Notes: generated by a model from the letters alone, not told the origin. 64,000 bases of DNA from an uncultured Rhodopila sp. (GCF_903915725.1 NZ_CAIWTY010000106.1:62001-126000), one strand, 5' to 3'. Shown: positions 48,519-59,144, counted from the first letter of the stretch. Numbers and translations are program-made.

Positions 48519-49349
48519 ATGAGTGCAACAACCGCATCCCAGGGGACGGGACCGAACTTCAGCAGTGTTCAGGGGCATGGCGCCGCCACGATGAACCCGT
48601 CACGCCTTGCAATCCGCAACCTCGATTTCTTCTACGGCGACCACCGCGCCCTGAAAGCCATCAACCTCGACCTGCCGGAACGCCAGGTTACCGGCATGAT
48701 AGGTCCTTCAGGTTGCGGCAAGTCCACCCTGCTGCGGGTGCTGAACCGGATGTACGACCTTTATCCCGGGCAGCGCGCCACCGGCCAGGTGATGATGGAC
48801 GAAACCAACATCATCGACGCCAAGGTCGACGTGAATTCGCTGCGTGCCCGCATCGGCATGGTGTTTCAGAAGCCGACGCCATTTCCCATGACCGTTAGCG
48901 AAAATATTGCATTCGGCGTCAAATTGCATGAAAAGCTGTCAAAGTCCGCGATGGAAGAGCGAATCGAATGGTCGCTGACCCGCGCGGCACTTTGGGGTGA
49001 GGTGAAGGACCGTCTGCACAGCTCCGCCATGGGCTTGTCGGGCGGGCAGCAGCAGCGCCTGTGCATCGCCCGGACCATCGCCGTACGACCGGAGGTGATC
49101 CTGCTGGATGAGCCGACAAGCGCGCTGGACCCCATCAGCACGCTGAAGATCGAGGAGCTGATCGACGAACTGAAGCACGACTTCACTATCGCCATCGTCA
49201 CCCACAACATGCAGCAGGCTGCCCGCTGCGCCGATCAGGTGGCGTTTTTTTACTTGGGGGAAATGGTGGAGTGCGCGCCGGCGGTGCAGATCTTCACCGC
49301 GCCGAAGCAGAAACGGACTCAGGAATACGTCACCGGCCGATTCGGCTGA
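48519..49349 (+). CDS. pstB: Phosphate ABC transporter ATPase PstB
   Basis: 276 residues. Walker [13 protein letters not shown]-loop [12 protein letters not shown], signature LSGGQQQRL, Walker [13 protein letters not shown] and switch histidine in [13 protein letters not shown]. Powers the PstSCA transporter from the cytoplasmic face. The ATG at 48519 with AGGTG is preferred to a GTG two codons earlier. The N-terminal 25 residues are a variable extension. Confidence 0.97.
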   Translation: MSATTASQGTGPNFSSVQGHGAATMNPSRLAIRNLDFFYGDHRALKAINLDLPERQVTGMIGPSGCGKSTLLRVLNRMYDLYPGQRATGQVMMDETNIIDAKVDVNSLRARIGMVFQKPTPFPMTVSENIAFGVKLHEKLSKSAMEERIEWSLTRAALWGEVKDRLHSSAMGLSGGQQQRLCIARTIAVRPEVILLDEPTSALDPISTLKIEELIDELKHDFTIAIVTHNMQQAARCADQVAFFYLGEMVECAPAVQIFTAPKQKRTQEYVTGRFG

Positions 49350-49371
49350 ACAGGAAGGAACCATCAGGCAG

Positions 49372-50091
49372 ATGTCCGACTCGACCGAGCACCTGGTCAA
49401 AAGCTTCGACACCGATCTGAAGCGTCTGCGCGACATGCTGACCGAAATGGGCGGCATCGTCGAAAGCCAGGTTGCGCTGGCGGCCGAAGCGATCATGAAC
49501 CGCGACACCAACGCCGCGACCCGGGCGGTCGAGGAAGACCCTAAGGTGGACGCGCTGGAGCGCGAGGTCGAGCAGTTCGTCATCCGCATGCTGGCGCTGC
49601 GCCAGCCGATGGCAGGCGATCTGCGGCGCATCGTCGCCGGGCTGAAGATCACCGGCGACCTGGAGCGTATCGGCGACTATGCCGCCAACGTGGCCAAGCG
49701 CAGCATCGTGCTTGGGCAGTATACCCTGCCCTACCCGCTGACTGGCCTCGCGCATATGGCGGAGATGGTGCAGGAGCAGTTGAAGACAATCATTGACGCC
49801 GTCGGGTCCAACGATACGGAAAAGGCGGTCGAGGTCTGGCGCTCCGACCGGGTGGTGGACGACATCTACAACGCCCTGTTCCGCGAACTAATCACCTACA
49901 TGATGGAAGATCCGCGCAATATCACGCCGTGCACGCATCTTTTGTTCATCGCCAAGAACCTGGAACGTATCGGCGACCATACGACCAATATTGCCGAGAC
50001 AATCTATTACGCGGTCGAAGGCGAAGTGCTGCCGGATACGCGGCCGAAGGGCGATTCGTCGGCCTATGCCGTCATTCGCGCGAAGGAATAG
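49372..50091 (+). CDS. phoU: Phosphate signalling protein PhoU
   Basis: 239 residues forming two repeats of a three-helix bundle. Conserved metal-binding motifs ALEREVEQFVIRMLALRQPM and DLERIGDYAANVAKRS, repeated as NLERIGDHTTNIAETIYYAV. Represses the Pho response when phosphate is plentiful by linking PstSCAB to the sensor kinase. It lies 22 bases after pstB and 16 before phoB. Confidence 0.96.
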   Translation: MSDSTEHLVKSFDTDLKRLRDMLTEMGGIVESQVALAAEAIMNRDTNAATRAVEEDPKVDALEREVEQFVIRMLALRQPMAGDLRRIVAGLKITGDLERIGDYAANVAKRSIVLGQYTLPYPLTGLAHMAEMVQEQLKTIIDAVGSNDTEKAVEVWRSDRVVDDIYNALFRELITYMMEDPRNITPCTHLLFIAKNLERIGDHTTNIAETIYYAVEGEVLPDTRPKGDSSAYAVIRAKE

Positions 50092-50107
50092 CTTACAGGA
50101 GAGTGTG

Positions 50108-50824
50108 ATGTTTGACAGTGTATCTAGCCTGCCAAAGCCGCTGGTCCTGGTGGTGGAGGATGAAGCGCCGCTGGCGACAATGCTGCGCTACAACCTGGAG
50201 AAACAGGGTTTCCGGGTCGATGAGGCCGGGGACGGTCAGGAAGCCCTGACCCGCATCGCCGAGCAGCAGCCCGATCTGGTGCTGCTGGACTGGATGCTGC
50301 CGGTGATGTCCGGGATCGAGGTCTGCCGCCAGATCCGCCGCAAAGCCGCGACCCGGGATTTGCCGGTGATCATGGTTTCCGCCCGGACCGAGGACCAGGA
50401 CGCGGTGCGCGGCCTGAATACCGGCGCGGACGATTACATCACCAAGCCGTTCAACATCGAGGCGCTGCTGGCCCGGATGCGGGCGCTGCTGCGGCGATCC
50501 AATTCGGTGCCGGTGAAGGGTCTGCTGTCGTTCCACGATATCGCCATGGACCTCGCCTCCCATCGAGTCACGCGTAACGATCGGCGGTTGCACCTGGGAC
50601 CGACGGAATTCCGGCTGCTGGAGTTCTTCATGCAGCATCCGCGGCGGGTGTTCTCGCGCGAGGAACTGCTGGACGCTGTCTGGGGACCGGACATCCATGT
50701 CGAGCCGCGCACGGTGGACGTGCATATCCGCCGGCTGCGCAAGTCGATCAACGGACCGGAGGAACTGGACGTCGTGCGCACGGTGCGGACGGCGGGATAT
50801 GCGCTGGATACCGAGGCGCTTTAG
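50108..50824 (+). CDS. phoB: Phosphate regulon response regulator PhoB
   Basis: 238 residues. Receiver domain with acidic pocket VVEDEAP, phospho-acceptor Asp61 in LLDWMLPVMSG and Lys in YITKPFN; C-terminal OmpR-type winged helix with GPTEFRLLEFFMQHP and VDVHIRRLRKSI. Last gene of pstSCAB-phoU-phoB, in a position seen in many alphaproteobacteria. No phoR is visible in the window, so the sensor lies elsewhere. Confidence 0.94.
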   Translation: MFDSVSSLPKPLVLVVEDEAPLATMLRYNLEKQGFRVDEAGDGQEALTRIAEQQPDLVLLDWMLPVMSGIEVCRQIRRKAATRDLPVIMVSARTEDQDAVRGLNTGADDYITKPFNIEALLARMRALLRRSNSVPVKGLLSFHDIAMDLASHRVTRNDRRLHLGPTEFRLLEFFMQHPRRVFSREELLDAVWGPDIHVEPRTVDVHIRRLRKSINGPEELDVVRTVRTAGYALDTEAL

Positions 50825-50893
50825 GCACCGCTTTTCACCGAGGCCAGAACGGTCCTAAGCTGGTTTCCTTGATTTCTATCCAAGGGGACTCCG

Positions 50894-51397
50894 ATGGACG
50901 CCGATGCCAAGAAGACCGCACTCCGCATGATCCCGTACGGGATTTACGTCCTGACCGCGGATGACGGGAAGGGTAATGTTGGTGCGGCGACGGTGAACTG
51001 GGTGACGCAGGGGTCATTCGCTCCGCCCTTGGTCGTCGTCGGCGTCAAGGCCGATTCGGGCGCGCACACCGTGGTCAAGGGAACCGGTCGCTTTGCGCTG
51101 AACATTCTCGGCAAGGACCACAAAGGTCTGGCCTTCACGTTCTTTAAGCCAGCCAAGCTGGAGGACGGCAAGCTGTCAGGCCAGGATTTCCATGCGGGTG
51201 CCAACGGCGCGCCGATTTTGGACGCGGCGATTGCGGCGGTGGAGTTGACGGTGAAGGAAATCGTCGAGTTGGGTGATCACCACATCGTCGTGGCCGAGGT
51301 GACCGAGGCGTATGTGAAGACCCCGCCGGTTGGCCGCGCCGACGCGGCAATCCTGGAGATGAAGGATCTCGGCGACACGGTTTATTACGGCGGGTAG
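50894..51397 (+). CDS. Flavin reductase-like FMN-binding protein
   Basis: 167 residues of the flavin reductase (DIM6/NTAB-like) split-barrel family. MIPYGIYVLTADDGKGNVGA and WVTQGSFAPPLVVVGVKADS are the FMN-binding segments, with GRFALNILGKDHKGLAFTFF after. AAGGGGA precedes the ATG. Could be a reductase component or a flavin-dependent oxygen-protective enzyme. It lies 69 bases after phoB and is convergent with the bcr operon, separated by a palindrome. Confidence 0.82.
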   Translation: MDADAKKTALRMIPYGIYVLTADDGKGNVGAATVNWVTQGSFAPPLVVVGVKADSGAHTVVKGTGRFALNILGKDHKGLAFTFFKPAKLEDGKLSGQDFHAGANGAPILDAAIAAVELTVKEIVELGDHHIVVAEVTEAYVKTPPVGRADAAILEMKDLGDTVYYGG

Positions 51398-51403
51398 AAC
51401 ATT

Positions 51404-51475
51404 CCCGTCATGGTGCGCGCAGGCGCACCATCCACGCCTTTGCTTCGCTCTCCACCGCGAGGCGTGGATGGTGCA
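51404..51475. repeat. Dispersed bipartite palindrome, copy 6
   Basis: CCGTCATGGTGCGC-GCAG-GCGCACCATCCACGCCT, about 20 bases of centre, then AGGCGTGGATGGTGCATC. Left hairpin complete, right hairpin truncated. It sits in the 87-base gap between the convergent flavin reductase gene and bcrD and may serve as bidirectional 3' end. Confidence 0.85.
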
Positions 51476-51484
51476 TCCCCCCCT

Positions 51485-52327
51485 TTACGCCGCCCTCGCC
51501 TGCTCCGCCATCCGGGCCAGTTTTTCGTGCCGGAACGCTCCCCATAGCGCCGCCCCGAACGCGCCCGCAAAAATCGCATCCGGATGGCTTTCGATCGGCG
51601 CCGTGATTTTCGCCCGCTCGGTTGCCTCCTTCATCGCCTCGACAAGCCCGGCATCGAGCGCCAAGCCGCCCGTCATCTGGATCACCCCATCCACCGTCCC
51701 AATCGTCTTCAGCAGTTTCGCCAGCCGATCGGCCATGGATTCGTGAATGCCCTTGAGGATGTTGGGCGCGGTGATGCCGCGCGACACCATGTTGATGACG
51801 TCGGTTTCCGCCAGCACGGCGCAGATGCCGGAAACCTTTTCGGGGTTGTCGGACTGCCGCGACAAGCTGCCGATTTCATCCTGTGCGATGCCGAGATAGC
51901 GGGCGATATTCTCCAGGAACTGCCCGGAACCCGAGGCGCATTGGCTGGTCATCTTGTAGTTCAGCACCTTGCCGCGTTCGTCCAGCCGGATGGCCCGGCC
52001 GTGCAGCGCACCGACATCGAGAGCGGCACGAGAATCCGGACGCAAATAGATTGCGCCGCGCGCATGGGTCGTCATTGAATAGAAATGCCCAGTGTGGAAG
52101 TCCAGCGACTCGCCTTCACCGGTGGTGGCGCAATACGCAATATCGTTGCGGGCCAGACCCGCCGCCTTGACCACGTCGTTGTAGATCTGAGCAGCCAGCT
52201 TCAGCGGATCGCGCTGGCGGACACGCTCGACGCGTTTGGCCAGGCAGGTTTCCGTGTCGCCGTTTACGTCGAACACCGCGACCTTAACGGCACCGGTTCC
52301 GACATCGATTCCTGCTGTTATCGGCAT
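51485..52327 (-). CDS. bcrD: Benzoyl-CoA reductase subunit D (ATPase/activase)
   Basis: 280 residues of the BadG/HgdC activase family (ASKHA ATPase fold): ITAGIDVGTGAVKVAVFD is the phosphate loop. Cysteines in KMTSQCASGSGQFLENIARY and KVSGICAVLAETDVINMV ligate the [4Fe-4S] cluster shared with BcrA. ATP hydrolysis drives electrons at very low potential into the BcrBC site. Last gene of the cluster, 14 bases after bcrA; length matches Thauera BcrD. Confidence 0.94.
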   Translation of the reverse strand: MPITAGIDVGTGAVKVAVFDVNGDTETCLAKRVERVRQRDPLKLAAQIYNDVVKAAGLARNDIAYCATTGEGESLDFHTGHFYSMTTHARGAIYLRPDSRAALDVGALHGRAIRLDERGKVLNYKMTSQCASGSGQFLENIARYLGIAQDEIGSLSRQSDNPEKVSGICAVLAETDVINMVSRGITAPNILKGIHESMADRLAKLLKTIGTVDGVIQMTGGLALDAGLVEAMKEATERAKITAPIESHPDAIFAGAFGAALWGAFRHEKLARMAEQARAA

Positions 52328-52341
52328 GACATTCTCCTGCT

Positions 52342-53655
52342 TCAGGAAACCACGGCGCGGCGGGCGAATTCGGCGGCGCCGAGCGCACCGGTGTAGATCG
52401 AGTCCGGATTGATGTTGATCGTCACGTCGCCGTAGTTTTCCTTGATCAGCTTGCGCAATTCCCGCACCGCGGCTTCATTCTTGGCGACCCCGCCGGTGAA
52501 GGTGAATTCGTCGGTCACGCCGCCCGAGCGCGAAATGATCGAGATCGCCCGCAAAATGATCGCGCGATGCAACCCGGCCAGGATGTCTTCGCGCTTTTCG
52601 CCCAGCGACAGGCGATCGCGCAGTTCCGCCCCGGCGAACACGGTGCAGGTGGAATTGATGCGCGCCGGCCGGTTGGATTTCATCGCCAGCGGCCCGAGTT
52701 CGTGCAAGCCCATGTTCATCTCATCGGCGATATAGCCGAGATACCGCCCGCAACCCGCCGCGCATCGGTCGTTCATCTGGAAATTCGCCACGATGCCGCT
52801 GCCGTCAACCTGGATGCCCTTGGTGTCCTGACCGCCGATATCCAGCACTGTGCGGGTCTTCGGATACATCATATGCGCGCCCAGGCCGTGGCAGAGGATC
52901 TCCGACCGGATATGCTCCTTGGAGAATGGCAGCGTCACGCGGCCATAGCCGGTGCCGACAAGATAGGTTTCTTCGAGTTCAATCCCAAGGGTGTTCTCGA
53001 TCCTGGCCGGAACGTCGTTCGCCCCGTCGATCAGGTGCGGATCGATCTCCAGCACGCGCTCCATGGCGCGGTGGAACTTGTCGCTCATGTCGCCCGACGG
53101 CGGCCGGTTCTCCACGTCGATGATCGATTTGTCGTAGGCATTCAGCAGGATTTCGTGCGGGACAGCGGATTCTTCGGCAACCGCATCGGCATGGACATGG
53201 AAGCGGGAACCGGCAATGTCGCGGAAAAAGTCCGACTTGCGCACCGCACCCGGGGCGTAAAGATCGGCTGCCTCGGCGCGAAGGCGCCTGAACACCTCGT
53301 TCAGCGCCTCGCCCATCTTGTCGGCGACTTTGGCAAAGCGTTCGGTCTTCAACTGCCCCAGGCAGGTTTCTTCCAGATCGCCGAGCTGTTCCAGGAACTG
53401 CACCAGACGGAAATTCCGTTCCAGCGCACCAAGGAAGGCCTGGACGAGGGCGCCGTTCGCCTCGCCGGATTCCAGCGCGCGGCGAAACAAGGTGAAGCGG
53501 CCGTCGATCCGCGCTTCCTCGCTGGCGACGCGCGCGGCGGTGGCGTAGTTGGACCGGGAGTTGGTGATGCCGCGCCCGATGACGTCGCAGTTTTCGTCCA
53601 GCACCACGGCTTTGGTCGTGGTCGAGCCGAGGTCGATGCCGATGAATGTGCGCAT
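52342..53655 (-). CDS. bcrA: Benzoyl-CoA reductase subunit A (ATPase/activase)
   Basis: 437 residues of the same ASKHA family as BcrD but longer: [20 protein letters not shown] at the start, then an insertion of about 150 residues typical of BcrA/Bad[21 protein letters not shown], cluster cysteines in [20 protein letters not shown] and [13 protein letters not shown], and [10 protein letters not shown]. With BcrD it forms the ATP-driven electron donor of the class I (oxygen-sensitive) reductase. Confidence 0.95.
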   Translation of the reverse strand: MRTFIGIDLGSTTTKAVVLDENCDVIGRGITNSRSNYATAARVASEEARIDGRFTLFRRALESGEANGALVQAFLGALERNFRLVQFLEQLGDLEETCLGQLKTERFAKVADKMGEALNEVFRRLRAEAADLYAPGAVRKSDFFRDIAGSRFHVHADAVAEESAVPHEILLNAYDKSIIDVENRPPSGDMSDKFHRAMERVLEIDPHLIDGANDVPARIENTLGIELEETYLVGTGYGRVTLPFSKEHIRSEILCHGLGAHMMYPKTRTVLDIGGQDTKGIQVDGSGIVANFQMNDRCAAGCGRYLGYIADEMNMGLHELGPLAMKSNRPARINSTCTVFAGAELRDRLSLGEKREDILAGLHRAIILRAISIISRSGGVTDEFTFTGGVAKNEAAVRELRKLIKENYGDVTININPDSIYTGALGAAEFARRAVVS

Positions 53656-53665
53656 GGTTTTCCCC

Positions 53666-54976
53666 TCAGGCAGCGCCGCGCAAACCGGCGCGTTTCTGCT
53701 CGATCATCTGGAAGTAGCTTTCGAGGCGGTTCTTGACGTTGGCAGGCGAGAAATAGCGCGGATCGACCAGATCCGTTTCAATAAACGCAGCCGGCTTGCC
53801 GGTGCGCTTTTCGACTTCCCGCATCATCAGCAACTGCCCGGCCGAGAAGCTGTTGCAGCTTTTGATCGAGTTGATCAGCAGACCGTCAGCCTGATACTCG
53901 TCGATGTAGTTCTCCAGCATGTCCACCCGCATCGGCAGGTTCCGGTTGGTGTAGACATTCAGGCAATATTCCGCGAGCGACTCCAGCGGATTGACCGGGT
54001 CGTGCCGGAAGCCGAAATCATAGGTGCCGCCGACTTTGGTGTAGCTGGAGGCGACGACGACCGCACCCTCATCGTAGAACATCTTCCAGAACTGCCGGAA
54101 ATGCGTGTAGTTCGGCGGTCCTTCGACGACCAGGCGATAGCGCTCCTGCCCCATGTCGCCGTCAGGCGTGACCGGCCCCTTGCCTTCGGCGATGCGTTCT
54201 TCCACTTCCTGACGCAGGAAACGATAATAGTCGATCGCGTCATCAGTGCCGCGGAACGCCCCGAAAATCGGACCGATATAATAGATCCCGCCGAAATACG
54301 CATCGATGGGCGACGGCTTCGTCTTGGCACTTTGCAAGACCCAGACAAGATCTTCCTCGGCGATAGCGGATTTCCGCAGATGCGCGCGCAGCAGATCGAT
54401 GTCGAATTTTACTCCGGATACTTTCTCGAGTTTCGGAATGACATCCTGCTTGAGCTGCTTGACCATGTATTTGATCATGTCCTTGGTGATTTTCCCATCC
54501 GCCATATACGGCGTATGGAACATGATCGTCTCGCAGTTATATTGCTGCCGCAGCAGCTCGAACCACTTCATGAAGGTGAAACAGCCTGTGTAGGACAGCA
54601 GCAGCACGTCCGGGTCCGGCAGCTTGCGGCCGTTCGGGCCGATATTGCCCTTGGACATCATGCCGATATCGGACTTGACGTAGGTACAGACATCCTCGGA
54701 ATGGCCGCTTTTCTCGGCTTCCATAACATAGCCGCCGCTTTGCTTGCGCAACCCGCTCTGGATCGCGTTGACCTCCGGCAGGTTGTTGGCGAAGCCGAAG
54801 CACATCAGCAGTTCGTTCAAGTTGCCCGGAACGAAGGTGGCGGCAACCTTTTCGCCATTGGCGGGCGCATCGGACAGCCGCTCGTAATGCCGCGCCATCA
54901 TGTCCTTCTGCTTCGACATCGAAGCGTCCTTGATGATGTCCGCTGGCTTCGACGCGGGGCGGGTGATGATGGTCAT
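53666..54976 (-). CDS. bcrB: Benzoyl-CoA reductase subunit B (catalytic module)
   Basis: 436 residues of the HgdB/BcrB family. The ring-reducing BcrBC part holds two [4Fe-4S] clusters and binds benzoyl-CoA. Visible conserved cysteines in [27 protein letters not shown] and [14 protein letters not shown]. The ATG at 54976 overlaps the bcrC stop (ATGA); four more codons upstream belong to bcrC. Length matches Thauera BcrB. Confidence 0.95.
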   Translation of the reverse strand: MTIITRPASKPADIIKDASMSKQKDMMARHYERLSDAPANGEKVAATFVPGNLNELLMCFGFANNLPEVNAIQSGLRKQSGGYVMEAEKSGHSEDVCTYVKSDIGMMSKGNIGPNGRKLPDPDVLLLSYTGCFTFMKWFELLRQQYNCETIMFHTPYMADGKITKDMIKYMVKQLKQDVIPKLEKVSGVKFDIDLLRAHLRKSAIAEEDLVWVLQSAKTKPSPIDAYFGGIYYIGPIFGAFRGTDDAIDYYRFLRQEVEERIAEGKGPVTPDGDMGQERYRLVVEGPPNYTHFRQFWKMFYDEGAVVVASSYTKVGGTYDFGFRHDPVNPLESLAEYCLNVYTNRNLPMRVDMLENYIDEYQADGLLINSIKSCNSFSAGQLLMMREVEKRTGKPAAFIETDLVDPRYFSPANVKNRLESYFQMIEQKRAGLRGAA

Positions 54977-56157
54977 GCGCCACTCCACAGCTTGATTGAA
55001 TCGGAGAATGTGCCGGCCTGTTCGCGAATCGGCTGCATCTGGCCTGAGTTTTCGGCGAACTTGAAAGCGATCTGCGGCACGCCGTGCGCTTTCAGGATGT
55101 CCTGCAGCATGGGGCGATCGAGCAGGGCCGGATCGCAGAAGCTGGCCATGGCGAAGATGACGCCTTCTGCACGGTGTTTTCGCACGGCCTCGACGAGATA
55201 CAGACCCTTCTTCGCCTGGTCCGGCTCATATTTCGGCGGGGTCGAATGCGAATCATGCAGGAACGCCCGCGACAGAGCTGCCAGCGGATCGCCATCGGTC
55301 GAGACGTCCGACCGCTCCCACCTATTGATCAGCAGGAAGTCGTCATCGACGATGTAGCATCCGGACAGTTCGATCGACTTGATCAGCGTCAGCGGCGGCT
55401 GTTCGCAGAACGCGCCGGAAACTACGACCCGAGAATTGTCCTTGATTGGCCGTTGCTGATCCCGCACGGATGCCAGATAGTCGCGGATAAGCTGGCTATG
55501 CTCTTCCACCGGCAGAACAAATCCGGCGCGCATCACCAGGTAAAGCTCCGACGCGGGAACGTTCCACGGCTCATCGGTGCGCAGCGTGTACGCCTCCCGA
55601 ACCAGGCGGCGATTTTCGTTGAACACTTCAATCGAGGCCCGGATCGCATCGTCAGTGATCGGCTGGCCGGTGATCCCGCCCAGCCACTCGCGGATTTCGT
55701 TCAACTCGCTGCGGTAGAACTCGCCACCGACATCGTCCTCGAAATTCTGCGGCAGATCGACATAGCGCGTGGCGGTGTTCGGAAACATCAGCATCCACAT
55801 ACCGGACAGATTGCGGATGACATCGCAGATCGACGGAAACAACATGCCATCGACGAAATCGATGCGGCCGGAGACACCAAGTTCGATCGTCGAGCGCGGG
55901 ATGCGGCAAATATAGCTCTGGTAATAGGCGTCACCGTGGATCACCTCAAGCTGGTCGCCGCCGCCGAGGATGCCCAGCGGCAGCGCGCCGGCGGCGTGGA
56001 TGATTTCACGCGGAACATAATATGGCATGAAGCCGATGACCTTGCGCCCGGGCTTCGCCGCCTTCCATGCCCGCGCCGTCGAAAAATGCAGATCCGAAAA
56101 CAGATCTTCGCAACGGCGGATGATTCCGGCCGTAGCGGATGCAGGTACGTCCAGCAT
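54973..56157 (-). CDS. bcrC: Benzoyl-CoA reductase subunit C (catalytic module)
   Basis: 394 residues, related to BcrB, with GRKVIGFMPYYVPREIIHAA, SYICRIPRSTIELGVSGRID, FPSICDVIRNLSGMW and VSGAFCEQPPLTLIKSIE, which carry the likely cluster cysteines. GGGAGG lies nine bases before the ATG at 56157 but directly abuts the other in-frame ATG at 56166, so 56157 is preferred. It follows the dch stop by one base. First of bcrCBAD, the same order as Thauera aromatica. Confidence 0.94.
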   Translation of the reverse strand: MLDVPASATAGIIRRCEDLFSDLHFSTARAWKAAKPGRKVIGFMPYYVPREIIHAAGALPLGILGGGDQLEVIHGDAYYQSYICRIPRSTIELGVSGRIDFVDGMLFPSICDVIRNLSGMWMLMFPNTATRYVDLPQNFEDDVGGEFYRSELNEIREWLGGITGQPITDDAIRASIEVFNENRRLVREAYTLRTDEPWNVPASELYLVMRAGFVLPVEEHSQLIRDYLASVRDQQRPIKDNSRVVVSGAFCEQPPLTLIKSIELSGCYIVDDDFLLINRWERSDVSTDGDPLAALSRAFLHDSHSTPPKYEPDQAKKGLYLVEAVRKHRAEGVIFAMASFCDPALLDRPMLQDILKAHGVPQIAFKFAENSGQMQPIREQAGTFSDSIKLWSGA

Positions 56158-56158
56158 G

Positions 56159-56926
56159 TCAGACATCCTCCCAGCGCGGCGTTCGTTTTTCCAGGAAAGC
56201 GTGCAATCCCTCGACCGCGTCGTGCGTCGGCATCAATTCGCGCAAGTACATCGTCTCGATCGCGGCCAGCTTCGCCGAGACACTTTCGATCAGACCGTGC
56301 CGCGCGGCGCGGGTGGCAAAGCGCAGCGAACTCGCGCTCTTCGGCGCCAAATGACGGTCGAAATACGCAAGTGCCGCAGCCTCGGGATCATCAGCGACTT
56401 CGTTCAACAGGCCAACCACCAAAGCGTCCTGCGCGCTGATGCTGCGGCCGGACAGCAGCAGATCCTCCGCCGCCGCCAGGCCGATGCGTTCCGGCAATAC
56501 ACACGACGCCGCCGGGGCGAAGACGCCGATCTGAATTTCCGGCTGGCCGAATTTGGCGTCCGGGGCGGCGAACAGCAGGTGGCCGGCACTGGCGAGTTCC
56601 AGTCCGCCGCCGAGGCACTGGCCGCGCACCGACGTCAGCACGGGAACCGGCGAGGCAAAAATCCGCAGCACCAGGCGGTGAAAACTTGCCAGCATGGCGG
56701 CGCACTGCTTCGGCAGGTGCTCCTCGATCGAGGCGCCGAAACTGAAATGGGGGCCGCTTGCGTCGAACAGGATGCCGCGCAATTCCGCGACGGTTCCGTG
56801 CCGTTCGAGCGCGTCCTCGATCGCGCCGACAAGGGCCGCGTCGAGGACGTTGGCTTTCGGGCGATCAAGCCGCAGGCGCAGCAGGCGCCCGTCGCGCTCG
56901 AACCAGACCTTCAGCGGACTGGTCAT
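56159..56926 (-). CDS. dch: Cyclohexa-1,5-diene-1-carbonyl-CoA hydratase
   Basis: 255-residue crotonase-fold enzyme that adds water to the dienoyl-CoA product of benzoyl-CoA reductase. KVWFERDGRLLRLRLDRPKA at the start, oxyanion loop HFSFGASIEEHLP, and SVRGQCLGGGLELASAGHLL. Length matches Thauera Dch. The ATG overlaps the oah stop (ATGA); an upstream open extension is a shadow of oah. Assignment between generic enoyl-CoA hydratase and Dch rests on the gene order. Confidence 0.9.
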   Translation of the reverse strand: MTSPLKVWFERDGRLLRLRLDRPKANVLDAALVGAIEDALERHGTVAELRGILFDASGPHFSFGASIEEHLPKQCAAMLASFHRLVLRIFASPVPVLTSVRGQCLGGGLELASAGHLLFAAPDAKFGQPEIQIGVFAPAASCVLPERIGLAAAEDLLLSGRSISAQDALVVGLLNEVADDPEAAALAYFDRHLAPKSASSLRFATRAARHGLIESVSAKLAAIETMYLRELMPTHDAVEGLHAFLEKRTPRWEDV

Positions 56927-58017
56927 GCCCGCTTCCCAGGGATCAGCTCTTCGATCATCGCCTCGGACCAGGGTTCGCCCTGGGCGAGACGTTGGCGCAG
57001 CGCGATGAAATCGATTTCGCGATCGTTCTTGGGGCCTTCGTTGAAGGCGCGGAAACCGGTGCGAGCTTCGGCCAGCATGTTCAGCGCCAGCCAGGCGCGG
57101 CTGTCTTCCTTGTTGCGGTTCCAGGTCTCGATCTTCGGCTTGCGCAGTTCCTCGAAGCTTTTCGTCAGGCACTCGGGGAAGGTGGTCATCAGCTTAGTGC
57201 ACAATGCTTCGACCTTGGCATCCAGCGCCGACAGATCGACGACACCGCGGGCCAGGGTCGCCTTGCCCTCGGCCAAAGCTTCACCGGTCAATGGTTCGCC
57301 GTGAATGATGCGGCCGAATTCGTCGAGGTAGCGCTTCGTTTCGACCAGCGGGTTGGCGACGTATGACCCGTCAATCTTCAGCGCCGGCACGATATCCAGA
57401 ACGATGCCGAGGCGGTATGCTTTGTGCGCGGACCAGTGCTCGCACAGGGTGCCGGATTCCATGGCGCGTTCGGCGCCCACCATCAGCGGCAGGAAATCCG
57501 TGGCGCCACCGATGGCGGCGGAGCCGTGCTTGGGGCCGGCCTGACCGAAGCGTGCGAGATCCTGCGAGATGGTGAAATCGCAGGCCATGCCGATTTCCTG
57601 GCCGCCGCCGATACGCATGCCGTTGACGCGGGCGATCACCGGCTTGTCGCAGGCCAGGATCGACGACACCATGTCGTTGAACAGCCGCATATACTGGCGG
57701 TATTCCTGCGGATTGCCGGCGTAATATTCGGCGTATTCCTTGGTATTGCCGCCGGTGCAGAACGCCTTGTCGCCGACGCCGGTAAACACCACCGCAACGA
57801 CATCGCGCGCATGCGACGCGGTGCGGAAGCCGCGGATGACGCCCTTCACCATGTCGGTGGTGTAGGAATTGAACTGACCAGGGTTATCCAGCCAGATCCA
57901 GGCATTGAACAGGCCCGGAACGACCCGGCCATCGGCGCGATGCGCCGGTCGTTTCTCATAAATGACGCCGGGGGAGGGCTCGAAGGCGACGACGTCGTGG
58001 TCGACAAGATGGGACAT
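56923..58017 (-). CDS. oah: 6-oxocyclohex-1-ene-1-carbonyl-CoA hydrolase (ring opening)
   Basis: 364 residues of the crotonase superfamily, much longer than a normal hydratase and typical of Oah. Key segments: FNAWIWLDNPGQFNSYTTDM, VFTGVGDKAFCTGGNTKEYA, VNGMRIGGGQEIGMACDFTI and FGQAGPKHGSAAIGGATDFL. Hydrates and opens the ring, giving 3-hydroxypimelyl-CoA. The ATG at 58017 is 14 bases after the had stop. Presence of Oah defines the Thauera-type rather than the Rhodopseudomonas cyclohexanecarboxylate-type branch. Confidence 0.95.
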   Translation of the reverse strand: MSHLVDHDVVAFEPSPGVIYEKRPAHRADGRVVPGLFNAWIWLDNPGQFNSYTTDMVKGVIRGFRTASHARDVVAVVFTGVGDKAFCTGGNTKEYAEYYAGNPQEYRQYMRLFNDMVSSILACDKPVIARVNGMRIGGGQEIGMACDFTISQDLARFGQAGPKHGSAAIGGATDFLPLMVGAERAMESGTLCEHWSAHKAYRLGIVLDIVPALKIDGSYVANPLVETKRYLDEFGRIIHGEPLTGEALAEGKATLARGVVDLSALDAKVEALCTKLMTTFPECLTKSFEELRKPKIETWNRNKEDSRAWLALNMLAEARTGFRAFNEGPKNDREIDFIALRQRLAQGEPWSEAMIEELIPGKRA

Positions 58018-58031
58018 GGCGAAAGATCCTG

Positions 58032-59105
58032 TCAGTGTTGCGGAACGAGAACGGCGCGGCGGGTCAGCTTGTGCGCGTGCGCCAGTTCGAAAACCTGGTT
58101 GATGCTGTCCAGCGGATGCTGCTCGACGAACGATGCGAGGTCGATCTTGCCATCCAGCACCAGATCGAGCGCGGCGGGATAAAGCTCCGGCGGGCAGCCC
58201 CAATTTCCCAGCGCGCGGGCATCGAATGCCATCAGGTTGGACAGGCGCAGTTCGATGCGGTCCATGGTGAAGCCGACGACGCACAGGGTTGCGCCATAGG
58301 TCAGCAGTCCGAACGCCGTGCTCTGGCCCGCGCCGGTGCCGGAACATTCGAAAATTGTCCATTCGGTCAGCGGCAGTCCGCCCGCCTTGCAGAAGTCGCT
58401 GATCTTCGCTTTCAGGCCCTTCAGGTCATATTCGCGCGCATTCAGCGTCAGCTCAGCGCAAACCCGGCCGATGGCATCCAGCTTGACCGGATCGACATCG
58501 ATCGCCACCACGGTGGCGCCGAATGCTTTGGCGATCTGCGCGGCATAGCCGCCGACACCGCCGATGCCGACGACGATGGCAACCGATCCCGGCGTGACCC
58601 CGGCGCGCAGCACGGCCTGGTACGGGGTCGTTACTGCATCGGCCACGACACTTACATCCGCCAGCGACAGCCGACGCTCCAGGCGGGATTCGTCGACCGG
58701 GCAAAGGCCGCGGGCGGGAACCACGATGTGCGAGGCGAAGCCGCCCTGGATGTCGTTCCCGGGCATCGCCTGCTTGCGGCAGATATTCGGGCGGCCGCAC
58801 CTGCAGGTATCGCATTCGCCGCAGGGCAGCACGGCCGGAATGATGACAGCGCGCCCGAGCCAGGACTCCGCCCCCGCGCCGGTCGCGGCGACCCGTCCGG
58901 ATATTTCGTGGCCGAGCGTCAGCGGCAGCTTATGGTTGGTGCGCACGCCGTCATACAGATAGCCGAGATCGGTGTGGCAGACGCCGCAGCCGGCAACCGC
59001 GACGACGACCTCACCGTCCGCCGGGGTCGCGGTGAAAGCCTCGCGGACCAGCGGTTGGTTGACCCCCGTCATGATCCAGCGATGCGCGTCGGTGCCCGAT
59101 GTCAT
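58032..59105 (-). CDS. had: 6-hydroxycyclohex-1-ene-1-carbonyl-CoA dehydrogenase
   Basis: 357-residue zinc alcohol dehydrogenase-family enzyme oxidising the Dch product to the 6-oxo compound with NAD. Catalytic zinc site in [17 protein letters not shown] and LGHEISGRV; structural zinc cysteines in [17 protein letters not shown]; coenzyme loop [14 protein letters not shown]. First gene of the had-oah-dch-bcrCBAD transcription unit, preceded by a good promoter at 59145-59173. Confidence 0.93.
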   Translation of the reverse strand: MTSGTDAHRWIMTGVNQPLVREAFTATPADGEVVVAVAGCGVCHTDLGYLYDGVRTNHKLPLTLGHEISGRVAATGAGAESWLGRAVIIPAVLPCGECDTCRCGRPNICRKQAMPGNDIQGGFASHIVVPARGLCPVDESRLERRLSLADVSVVADAVTTPYQAVLRAGVTPGSVAIVVGIGGVGGYAAQIAKAFGATVVAIDVDPVKLDAIGRVCAELTLNAREYDLKGLKAKISDFCKAGGLPLTEWTIFECSGTGAGQSTAFGLLTYGATLCVVGFTMDRIELRLSNLMAFDARALGNWGCPPELYPAALDLVLDGKIDLASFVEQHPLDSINQVFELAHAHKLTRRAVLVPQH

Positions 59106-59144
59106 TGCGTTTCCCCAGTTTCGCCGGCGGCGAATTTTGACGGT

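Noticed and set aside
51485-53655. Activase of 2-hydroxyglutaryl-CoA dehydratase instead of BcrA/BcrD
   Set aside because: Two distinct activase subunits of 437 and 280 residues together with BcrB, BcrC, Had, Oah and Dch indicate benzoyl-CoA reductase.
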